Assembly: GCA_036971475.1 (NCBI GenBank)
Contig: JBAIZL010000004.1
Span: forward strand, 72,916,393 to 72,980,392
Length of the DNA stretch: 64,000 bases
From: Prosapia bicincta
Lineage: Eukaryota > Arthropoda > Insecta > Hemiptera > Cercopidae
Direction: 5' to 3'
Shown here: in pieces, positions 49,411-57,998 of the stretch
How the letters are laid out: each line of letters opens with the position of its first letter
Numbering within the stretch: position 1 is the first letter of the stretch
Made by a program: the position numbers and the translations under genes
The notes under the pieces: model-generated
What the model was told of the DNA's origin: nothing
Databases searched by the model: none
Seen by the model: the letters and a program-made list of their open reading frames with translations, nothing else

Positions 49411-49785
49411 TATATATATATGAAGTTAATATATTACTATTGTAAGTAATTTTATCCACCATTAAGTCCAATAATTTTACCTTGAGTGATGAGGTACCTT
49501 TCGGTCAATTGACCATTGTCGAATCACTGATGTTTTTCTGTTGTAGATGTTCAGTCTGTGATATAGGTGTTTGTTGACGTTACGCGCACTTTTTCTTGAT
49601 CTCTGTGTATGATGTTTCTGCGCGTAACGTCAACAAACACCTATATCACAGACCGAACATCTACAACAGAAAAACATCAGTGATTCGACAATGGTCAATT
49701 GACCGAAAGGTGCCTCATCACTCAAGGTAAAATCATTGCACTTAATGGTGGATAAAATTACTTACAATAGTAATATATTAACTTC

Positions 49786-49798
<13 letters not shown>
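49411..49798. repeat. Long palindrome, arms of about 178 bp, 30-base loop
   Basis: From the outer TA run inward to cgttacgcgca (49578-49588), and out again from tgcgcgtaacg (49619), the two arms are almost perfect reverse complements. Only a few differences are seen, for example ggtacc versus ggcacc. Each arm holds tcggtcaattgacca and gttgtagatgttc. This is the longest hairpin in the window and has no coding content. Confidence 0.9.
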
Positions 49799-49821
<23 letters not shown>

Positions 49822-49822
49822 A
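49785..49822. repeat. (TA)n(TG)n compound microsatellite
   Basis: A TA run at the outer edge of the palindrome continues into about eleven TG units. Confidence 0.9.
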
Positions 49823-51587
49823 TAATTCATTCCTGTAGTTTTGGTTCAAATGTAATAGAAGTAACTATACTAATTAAATTGTGGATTTCCATCTAGCTCT
49901 CGAGTGATTTTTGTACTTTTTTAACAAAAAATTTACCATCATTTTTGAAATATAACATGTTTTTTTAAAATTTAAATGCTAGATATCTGCATGTCTGTGA
50001 GAATTGATGGATCTGAAAAAAAATGTTTAACTTTTGCAATCAAGACTTTTTCCTAGTATTTGTTTTTATTGTAAGTAATTCTACAGTCACTGTAAAATTT
50101 TACCTTGCTCCAACTGTCAATATTTCAAACCAAATACAGTTACTGGACTAGAATTATGTTAATATATTTTAACAGAATCAAAAAAAGAATCTATTCCAGA
50201 TACATTTTCTTTACAATTTTATGCTGATTTAATTCTCTATTGCTAAAAGAACAAACTCACTGGTCATTTAAAACCTAGATCAGTTATATATGATTGTGAT
50301 AGGATTTAGGCCTATCACTAACATTAAAAAATAATCATAAACCTAATCAGCTCAAATGAAATTACACATATTAAATTTTGTTCACTAGAAATGTAGATTA
50401 TTTATTGTACCTATATTATTATGCACAAATAATATACCCTCACTTAATGTAACACTAAAACTCCAAAATGTTTCTTATTGGAAACAGAAATATTGCAAAA
50501 AGAACTGTTTTCCACCATTCTGTTTTTATTTTTAACAATTGTAGTGGTAAAAGATGGCCATGCACGAATCAAAAAAAATTAATAAATCTATTATCATGTT
50601 TGAGTGGCAAGCACATTGCTAGTTTTATATTGCAATAAGACTTTAACCATTGCATTTGAAAAAAATTCAAGTTTTTATCTCAACGTCCAATTTTGATTTG
50701 CTTAAACATTTGTTCAAATAAACTTACAGACAAGAAACCTAATGAATATTGCATTGTCATCAAGTTCTGAGCTATCTTTAAAATTTCAAGTTCCTAGGTT
50801 ATCGGGAAGTTAGTTTAAACTCAATTGCAAAATTCCAGACACATATGACGAAAACCAAACAAACAAAAACGTGATAAAATTTTTTATAAAGCTATAATGC
50901 TGCAACGTTAAAACTATTATTTTAAAAAATTTGTAAAATACTTTTTATTTTGAAGAAACATCCATTTTATTTATTATAGTAGCTAAGAGCTCTACCTATG
51001 TTCTTTATTTTTAGAAATGTCAAAAGTATATTGTGTGAGAATTTTAAATTGATTGATAGATAATTACTGGAGATATTTCGAGTTGTAGCAAAATTTGTAT
51101 TAAAATTTGTTACATATTTTTTGATTTGTTCTGATATGCAAATCTTTAGTGAAAATCAACATTTTTGGTATTTTTTTCCATAAATTTCTGATATTATTTC
51201 TAGGGATTTACTTTAGTAACTGAATACAGTAGTTGAAAAATTTAATTTGTGTTTTAATAAACTTCTTATTCCCATCCATAGTAAGAAACGGCTCTGTAAC
51301 TGGCAGTTTCCTTACCTCTGAAGTCAGCTTGCTCTGTTCCTGTGGTATTTTTCTAATTCAAAGCTACTCTTTGAAATACTGCTCTGTTTATACCTTACAT
51401 GAACACAAATGTAATGAGAATACTGTCTTTTTACATTTACTCATCTATAGCATCTGTAAATTGATGACTCAAATTGGACGTTTCTTTATTTTTTGTATTT
51501 GAAATACACAAATAAGGGCAAAACTTGGTAAATAAGACCAAAAACCCTTCTCATATTCTTTCATGAAAAAAATAAAAATTTAATAGA
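49823..51587. other. AT-rich intergenic DNA, no supported feature
   Basis: An 89-codon plus-strand frame at 51233-51502 is hydrophobic and cysteine-rich but has no splice, homology or codon support that I can see. Confidence 0.4.
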
Positions 51588-51593
51588 TTTATT
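51588..51593 (-). promoter_or_regulatory. Candidate poly(A) signal AATAAA of minus-strand gene
   Basis: Read on the minus strand, AATAAA lies about 136 bases after the stop codon of the terminal exon at 51729. Confidence 0.45.
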
Positions 51594-51728
51594 ACCTTTA
51601 CTCTTTCTCTTCTAAGATCTTTTGAGTAATATCCCTTACCTATTATTTCATTTATATTTTGTAATAAAACAAATATATATACATTACATAAAGAGGTTGT
51701 TACATGGTACATTAAATATGATGTTATT

Positions 51729-51824
51729 TTAAGAGCTCTCAGATCCATCTTGTTTACTTCTATATCTATTGAAAAAAGATAACCCTTTTGTTGTTCTTCC
51801 TTCTGCGTATTTTGAAGACATTTT
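51729..51824 (-). CDS. Terminal coding exon of an unidentified minus-strand host gene
   Basis: A minus-strand acceptor tttgtttcag opens a phase-0 exon of 31 codons plus TAA (51731-51729). It reads KMSSKYAEGRTTKGLSFFNR then YRSKQDGSESS. It joins in frame to the exon 54951-54769, which ends AKKE, giving ...AKKEKMSSKYAEG. The tail is basic and serine-rich. The intron between them, 51825-54768, contains a PLE copy, a family-R repeat and a PLE terminal-repeat piece. I do not recognise the protein. The matching phases, clean splice sites and absence of stops argue for a live gene. Confidence 0.75.
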   Translation of the reverse strand, partial: KMSSKYAEGRTTKGLSFFNRYRSKQDGSESS

Positions 51825-52329
51825 CTGAAACAAATAAAAAATAATTTTTCAATGTTTTCACTTACATTATTCTATTACATGAATTTCAAACTCTTCAATA
51901 AAAAGTAGATAAATACAGTTACTTAAATTTTTTAATATTTTTATATCTGTAGTCAAATTAAATAAAAAAAAAGATGTTGATATGAGGGGAGGGGGGCAAA
52001 AACAACTGCAAACCATATTTAAATTAGTAAGACATTTTTCTGTAAACAATGTCTGAGCCAGAGCATGAACGAATGCGAAACCAGTTTGCCGAAACCGAAA
52101 CTGAAAATGAAAGTGCATTAAGTTGACCTATCTTAGTTTTATGTCATCTATTACTTTTGCAACAATAAATTTTTTTTTCACATTTGTTTTCTATATAGGC
52201 TCTTAAATACCCTAAAATAGTTCTAAGATATTTTTCAAAAATATTTATATTTTAAAAGCTAATTCAAAATGGATTATAATCCGTATGACCACTCACGTTA
52301 CTTAGTTACACACAACCTCTGCAGTGTTA

Positions 52330-53660
52330 GATACACTCAATGCCTCGCCTAAAATACACAAAAAAGATATACCTCTAAGTTACTAATAAATAACACACCA
52401 GGACCTTTACACAAAATCGCAAAACTCGTCGACAAAATAATATCACATTTCATAACCACTTCAGCATAAAAACAACATAGATATTAAGCAAAAAATAAAA
52501 AAACACACATACCACATAAATCCATACTAACTTCATTTGACATAACCAACTTATACACCAACATATCAATCAAATAATCAAACAAATGTTAATAGAAAAC
52601 ACACCAAACAACTTGACACTAACAACACTAACAGAAACAGTCACTTCTCAGAATTACTTCACATACAGAAAGAAATACTACACCCAAAACAAAACCTACT
52701 CTGAGATCCCCCATTTCAAACACATTGTCAGAAATATTCATACCCAGTCTCAAACAAAAATATACCATAAACAACAACAAATACACCCACAAAATAATAT
52801 ATTGGTACAAACACATAGATCACATCCCAAATTCTGTACATTGGCAAAATAAGACAGATAAACACCTTCCACAAATACATAAACAAATTACACAACAACA
52901 TAAACCTCACACTGGAAACAGAACAAAATCAACATCATAGATCTCATGATAACAAAACAAAACAACAAACACATATTCAAAATATACTGGAAGCCTACCA
53001 CCACAAACGTTAGTTCCAATCATTCTATAGAAGTCAAACATGCTCCCTTCCACACCATGATACACAGACTAATCAACATAACCATGAACAACGAAGACAA
53101 AAATAAATAAGCTCAACACAATAAAACACATAGCCTATAAAAAACGGATACAAACACACCTTGAAAGACAACATAATGTACAAAAAACAACACACACATA
53201 TCAACAAAAAACAACAACATACAAACACAAAAATACATAACATTAACATATCACGACAAGACATCACAAAAAATTGCTCTTTCGTTCCACAAACTTAAAT
53301 ACAAAGTAACATTTTAAACATCCAACACAACTAAAATATACAAACACAGTACAAAAACGAAACAAAACAAACATGACAGGGCAGGAGTATAGAAGGTTAC
53401 ATGCAACAACTGCCCCAGATTTTACATAAGAACAACAGGGGGAAACTTTACCAGACAATACAAGGACACATAAAAGACATAAAAAAACACACAACCCAAA
53501 CCAAATCATGCCATATACATACAGAACACACATACACCAAAATAGACACTAATCTAAAAATCCTTCAATACATCAAAAAAAGTAACAAATTAAACACAAC
53601 AGAAAAGCATAAGCTATACAAACACCACAAGAACCATCCATTCTAAATGACAAAACACAC
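52330..53660 (+). pseudogene. Penelope-like element copy A: reverse transcriptase plus GIY-YIG endonuclease
   Basis: Plus-strand frames, shifting repeatedly, show PLE order. LVDKIISHFITTS comes first, then SFDITNLYTNISI (52526-52570, RT motif A region with the aspartate). Then IIYWYKHIDHI (52793-52825, where YVDD would be, mutated), HKYINKLHNNINLTLE-like sequence, and FLDLTI/IYRKPT-like pieces. GV then stop then KVTCNNCPRFYIRTT (from 53381) is the GIY-YIG nuclease, with further parts to 53643. PLEs copy themselves by target-primed reverse transcription. Stops and frameshifts make this copy dead. The strand is strongly A+C-rich and poor in T, unlike its flanks. It sits in the intron of the minus-strand gene, in antisense. 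Confidence 0.75.
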
Positions 53661-53782
53661 TCACAATAGAATTCTATATTTGAACACATGATTAACAACT
53701 ATTCTATAAACAATAATACATCACAGAACACCAATACACCACAGATTCACGCCAACACAACACACCTGAGCAACTGTCTTGT

Positions 53783-53895
53783 CTGCGACCTACAGCATTG
53801 AACAATGCACTGACCTAGTGTGAAACACATCTGCTGAAAAATATCAGTAAGTAATGTTTTTTTTCCAAGAGAAACCAAAAGTGTAATTTAAAAAA
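53783..53895 (+). repeat. Dispersed repeat family R, copy 2, directly behind PLE copy A
   Basis: The sequence gcattgaacaatgcactgac, ctagtgtgaaacacatctgc, tgaaaaatatcagtaagta and onward matches the copies at 47290 and 61505. It follows the end of the GIY-YIG frame by about 140 bp, the place where copy B has its terminal repeat, so family R may be a PLE terminal repeat too. Confidence 0.75.
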
Positions 53896-54026
53896 GGTTA
53901 TTTAAGAAGAAAATTATCATTAGTTACATATTACATTTGAGTGTAATATAGAATATTTATATTGTATTAGGTACAATAGAAATATAGTTTCAGATAGTAT
54001 TTATGTATAAAGTAAATTTAAAGATC

Positions 54027-54103
54027 AACGTTCGGATAGTTATAAACTATTGTTTAAGTGATTAATAAGATTCACCGAACGTAATGGACTACAAAATTCA
54101 AGA
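54027..54103 (+). mobile_element. PLE terminal-repeat fragment, right arm only
   Basis: The sequence ggatagttataaactattgt, ttaagtgattaataagattc, accgaacgtaatggactaca and aaattcaag matches the end of the terminal repeats at 5140-5480 and 55490-55820. The ribozyme and the left arm are missing. Confidence 0.7.
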
Positions 54104-54768
54104 AGAAATATAGTATGAGTTCTAATGCTAAATATAATATGTAATATTATACATAGCAAGTAAGTTATGACTTTTTTTACTTAATATTTTGTATGGAAAT
54201 TTATACTAGTTTTTAAATGTAAAAGAAGAAAATGTTATATCTCAAATAGTATTGACTACCAAATGTTTCTCCTCATTGTCATTTCTGGAAACTAAATTCC
54301 CAGAATATTTAATTTTTAATAATTGATAATTTCATTTGAAATTACAATAAACAAGTAACATGTTTTGTTCAATTAGATATACATAAGTTAGTTAGGTTTA
54401 TAGAAGTGTTATGAAGAAAATTAAATGTTCTGCTTTCAGATTTTGTTTTTATTTTTGGAGCAGGTTTTCATTTTTCAAAGGGTGTATTTATAAAAAGTTT
54501 TATTATAATAATTTCAATGTATTTGTAAATAAAATAATAGGGTCAAATAGTTACCTGTTATGATATAGAAAACGTGAGAGAAACCTGTTAGTGATGATTT
54601 GGAAACCATGTCTTATATAAGATACAATTTTGATCTTTTTGTTACTTTATCTTTAAATACTTGTAACAATATGAGACTATATTAATGAAGATTTCTACAA
54701 AGCTAAATTAAAATCATTTAAATTGAAATAGCTATAACGTAAATAGTAATAAATTAAAAATAAATTAC

Positions 54769-54951
54769 CTCTTTTTTTGCTAACTCTTGTGCATGATGGT
54801 CACATAATTCAAAAATCGGATCTTCTATTAGTCTATATTTTCCAAAATCGTAGGATTCTACTATATAATGCTCATCGTCTTTCATGGGTATTATAAAAAT
54901 TTTTATCTCTCTTTCATTTTGTTTATCACTTTCAGCTTTGTTTTTAAATGT
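54769..54951 (-). CDS. Penultimate coding exon of the same minus-strand host gene
   Basis: The minus-strand acceptor cacatttcag? precedes 61 codons in phase 0, closed by a GTAATT donor (54768-54763). It reads TFKNKAESDKQNEREIKIFI, then IPMKDDEHYIVESYDFGKYR and LIEDPIFELCDHHAQELAKK plus E. The mix of charged residues, one internal cysteine and YDFGKYRLIEDP looks like a small folded domain followed by a charged helix. I recognise no family. Earlier exons must lie at higher coordinates, beyond or among the repeats at 55-61 kb, or outside the window. Confidence 0.78.
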
Positions 54952-55602
54952 CTGAAATGTGTATTTTAATAAGATTAAGTTTTAAGAATATAATATTTAT
55001 TTTCTTCAGTAAATATTTTGTTTACTGTTATTGTATTGTATTAAGTTGAAGACTTCAACTCTCTTACCAACATATTCAATCTGTATTGAGAAATTATCTA
55101 TAGACCAGTGAAAAGACTTAATATTGAACACATGTGTTTATTGTATATCCTGAGATTTACGCATATGAGGCTGAATATAAATTGAGAGTAGAGTACAAAC
55201 AAGTAGTATTACCTTATCCTAATTACCTCACATTAGCTCAGGGGAAGATGGAATCAACAAATATAAAAGTAATTTATCTTACTTCTAATAAAAATATATA
55301 TATAACGCAGCACTGAAAAATTATTTGGATAGTGATGCAAAAATTCATTATTGACATGGTATTATGAACATATACACCTAACAAAAATTGTAATTATTAT
55401 TATGAACTTGAAGTATATGTGCAAGTTTGCAGCAGCAGCAATGGTTTCTTCACAAAGTTTTAACCTTTAACAATAACTAAAGATGGATTAATGGTAAAAA
55501 CAACTCTTGAATTTTGTAGTCCATAAAGTTCGGAGAATCTTAATCAATCACTTTAACATTAGTTTATGACTATTCTAACTTTAAATTTTGTGAAAACTTA
55601 CT

Positions 55603-55650
55603 GAGACAGAACATTTTCGATCGCTATGTGGCGATCTTCATCAGTGTCTT
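55603..55650 (-). ncRNA. Hammerhead ribozyme motif (type I), AACGUU family, core intact
   Basis: Read on the minus strand, stem I is AGACA with UGUCU, five pairs. The core CUGAUGA is at 55644-55638. Stem II is GAUCGC with GCGAUC, six perfect pairs, loop CACAUA. The second core GAAA is at 55618-55615, followed by AAUGUU (AACGUU in the sister copies, here with a G-U wobble if paired between two molecules). Cleavage is predicted after C55609 in the triplet UUC. All invariant core bases that I can name are present. PLE terminal repeats of many animals are known to carry hammerheads. Confidence 0.75.
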
Positions 55651-55848
55651 CTTAAAGTTCAGATAGTCATAAACTAATGTTAAAGTGATTAAATAAAAAG
55701 TTGTAGACTGAAAAGTACCAAAGGTCAAAGGTTTTATGAATATTAACTATCCTAATGAATTTTACTTCAATATGAAGACGACTCTTCCATCAGAAAAGAA
55801 GATAATCTGTCAACTTTTAAGACATTTTGTAAATTTGTAAAAACTTAC

Positions 55849-55890
55849 TGAGACAGAACGTTTTGGATCGCTATGTAATCAGTGTCTTCT
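55849..55890 (-). ncRNA. Deleted hammerhead remnant next to GIY-YIG frame
   Basis: It keeps AGACACUGAU, part of stem II (ACAUAGCGAUC), AAAACGUU and CUGUCUC. About ten bases covering GA of the first core and one side of stem II are missing, and the G of GAAA is C. It cannot fold as an active hammerhead. Confidence 0.6.
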
Positions 55891-56039
55891 GCTTGGAGAT
55901 GTTGGGTTAAGTGGTGATGGTTTTAAAGGCAGGTTTTTGATAGTATCAAAGAGTATGTGTGATTTGTATTGGGTTTGTTCATTTAATATGTTTGTACTTT
56001 GTGTTTTTGTGAGTCTGTAAATTTCATATTGTTCTAATG

Positions 56040-56994
56040 CAGGGGTCCTCACTAGGAATACTTTGAGAGCAAATATTTTGCATAACATTTTCCTGAGGGC
56101 CGCAAGTACAAGAGGCACTAAATAACTGACAAACAATATGATTATAACATACGTTTATTACATTGCCAACATAAATATACTGTTTTGCGCATAAAAAAGC
56201 TTGAAAATGTCTTTTTTTTACTTAGTTAATTCTTTGAAGTTGATGGGCGAAATATTTCACAGTCCTCTAATATGGCATCCATGTTGGCAGGTTGGGAAGA
56301 AACTGAAATTCTTAAAATGTTCTCAACATTCTCACTTATTAGCCTAGATCTGTAGGCTACTTGCTTTTTACAAACTTCAGCTTACTGAATGTAGATTCAC
56401 AGACATAAGTAGATGAAAAAACACACAATATTTTCTGAGCACATTCAAGTAAGTTAGGTAATTTATCCTTTTCAACAACCCTCCGAAACTCATAGTGAGC
56501 TTTATTCTTCATCTTTTCTTCAAAAATACTTTTGTGTTCCGTATCGTTCTGAAGATCGATTAATTCATTTTTCAAATCCCTTCATATCCAAAAACAGAAA
56601 GATGAGCTACATTAGCTGGTTTCATTGCCCATGGATTTTCTACCAAGCGAAATGGTACAGTTTCACGACATATCAAACATATGGCAGTCCCTTCTTTCTT
56701 ACCTTTTGCAGCGTCACAAGTTGCGTTGCGTTGGGGTGTTGCCGATACTACTGCTTGCTAAACGTCAGTAAAGCCTCAGGCAAAGATACAGCGGGCGGGG
56801 TTTTTAACTTCAGTAGTTTGAGTAATTAATTAAGTTTAGTAAAACAACGACAGATTTTCGAAACACTCAGTAAATAAATATAATATTTATTTAAGTTATA
56901 AAATATTTTGACTTCAATCCTAACCGTCATAGGGCCGCAAAAAATCGTCCCGAGGGCCGCATGCGGCCCGCGGGCCGCGTAGTGAGGATGCCTG
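56040..56994 (-). mobile_element. hAT transposon, 955 bp, with perfect 8-bp target duplication
   Basis: The termini are CAGGGGTCCTCACTA on the left and, reversed, CAGGCATCCTCACTA on the right. The 8-bp TTCTAATG is present on both sides (56032-56039 and 56995-57002), the hallmark length for hAT. The right end is very GC-rich (gggccgcatgcggcccgcgg). The interior is a deletion derivative of an autonomous element. Confidence 0.93.
56357..56730 (-). pseudogene. hAT transposase remnants: BED finger piece and dimerisation end
   Basis: On the minus strand, GKKEGTAICLICRETVPF (about 56705-56650) is the first half of a BED zinc finger of the SCAND3/ZBED5-like hAT group. It runs into NVAHLSVFGYEGI and, after a stop, ELIDLQNDTEHKSIF, LLECAQKILCVF and SSTYVCESTFSKLKFVKSK, the C-terminal dimerisation region (usual STYLCESxFSxMKxIKSK). 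The whole catalytic middle is missing, so the copy could move only with help from a full element. Confidence 0.75.
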
Positions 56995-57876
56995 TTCTAA
57001 TGTGTTTGTTCAAATATGGTCCTTTTTTGTTAATGTGTTAGATTTCTAGCTTATAGTAAATGTCTGTGTATTTGTGTCCTGTTTCTTTCTTGTGATTGGT
57101 GTTATGTTTGTGTTCCTTGATTCTTTATTTAAAGCTGCAACCTGTTTTTCCAATGTAGAATTTGTTGCATTTGTTGCAGTTTATTTTTTAAACGCCTGGT
57201 GCTTGTAGTTTATCTTTGTTGTTGGTGTTGTGTTGTATTTTGTATTGTAAATTGTTATTAGTTTTGTATGCTATTTTGTATTCTGTTTTTTGAAATTTGT
57301 GGACTATTTTATTTGATGTTTTGTTTATCTATGGTATTGTGATGTATTTGTTTTCCCTCCCAGTAGTGTTAATTTTAGTGTTTTTTTTTTGTCTATTGTG
57401 CCATAGTTTGTCTATTATTGTGGTGTTCCACCCATTTGTGTATGCTAAATATTTAATGGTGTCTAGTTCTATGTTTATGTTTTCTGTGGTCATTGGAACT
57501 TCTTTAAATTTATGGAGCATGGATCTGAATGCAGCGTATTTGTGTTGGACAGGGCGATTTGAGGTGTTGTGGATAAGTGTGTCTGTTTTTGTGGGTTTCC
57601 TGTAAATGTTGAAGCTGTGTTTTTGTGTGCGGCTTTTTGTTATGGTATGGTCGAGGAAGTTTAGGGATCGGTTGGTTTAAATCTCTGAGGTGAAGTGTAA
57701 TTTTGTGTGTATTTTATTAGTGTAGGTGAGGAGTTTTTCGCATTGTCAGGTGTTGCCTCTGTATAGTGTTATGATATCATCAACGTATCTGTGCCAGTAA
57801 ATGATTTTGTGTGAATGTGTATTGTTTGTGAGTATCTTGGTGTTTTCTATGTGTTGTAGGAAAATTTGTCTCTATT

Positions 57877-57998
57877 GATTTGACTGATTTGTTGACGGAT
57901 TTCTTCCTTCAATTCTTAAGTCATACGTCTGTATGGCTTAGGGAATCCCCATAAAAAGAGATCACATTTGGACAGGTCAGATGACCATGGAGCATTTC
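57877..57998 (-). pseudogene. Mariner-type transposase fragment between PLE and Gypsy relics
   Basis: The minus strand reads APWSSDLSKCDLFLWGFPKP, then ELKEEIRQQISQINR. This is the DDE_3 end (usual SPDLSPCDFFLWGYLKxxV...TIQELKEAIRQEI), with the third acidic residue visible in CDLFLWG. Both edges are abrupt: PLE on one side and Gypsy on the other, with no terminal repeats. Confidence 0.7.

Larger units (their letters stand above)
55495..55895 (-). mobile_element. PLE terminal repeat of copy B, with two ribozyme positions
   Basis: Directly behind the GIY-YIG frame of copy B (minus strand), the sequence runs from a deleted hammerhead (55890-55849) through gttgacagattatcttcttt to two inverted 34-bp arms enclosing a second, complete hammerhead, and ends atggactacaaaattcaaga. 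The order matches the solo repeat at 5140-5480. Two ribozymes in a row are what tandem terminal repeats of a PLE would give. Confidence 0.75.
55896..57876 (-). pseudogene. Penelope-like element copy B: RT and GIY-YIG, split by a hAT
   Basis: The minus-strand frame starts at about 57869 with IFLQHIENTKIL, then YWHRYVDDIITLYRG (YVDD catalytic motif at about 57790-57770). It continues with NFLDHTI, FNIYRKPTKTDTLI, HKYAAFRSMLHKF and NGWNTTIIDKLW. The nuclease follows: GV, stop, KINCNKCNKFYIGKTG (57197-57140), then RIKEHKHNTNHK. A hAT element (56040-56994) interrupts the nuclease region. The frame resumes at 56031 with YEIYRLTKTQSTNILNEQ and ends near 55900. Several stops are present. The 5' part, with RT fingers, is lost at a junction with a mariner fragment. 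Confidence 0.85.

Noticed and set aside
49411..49798. Hammerhead search in the large palindrome
   Set aside because: There are actgatg and taacgtc pieces but no CUGANGA followed by stem II and GAAA in order on either strand.
52628..53533. Several cysteine/valine/phenylalanine-rich minus-strand frames
   Set aside because: They are antisense shadows of the A+C-rich PLE copy A. The plus strand carries the RT and GIY-YIG motifs.
55134..55316. 60-codon plus-strand frame (FIVYPEIYAYEAEYKLR)
   Set aside because: It is short, lacks splice signals and lies opposite the minus-strand gene between repeats.
57297..57605. 102-codon hydrophobic plus-strand frame resembling a membrane protein
   Set aside because: It is the complement of PLE copy B. 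The minus strand carries FLD, YRKPT and HKYAAF motifs.
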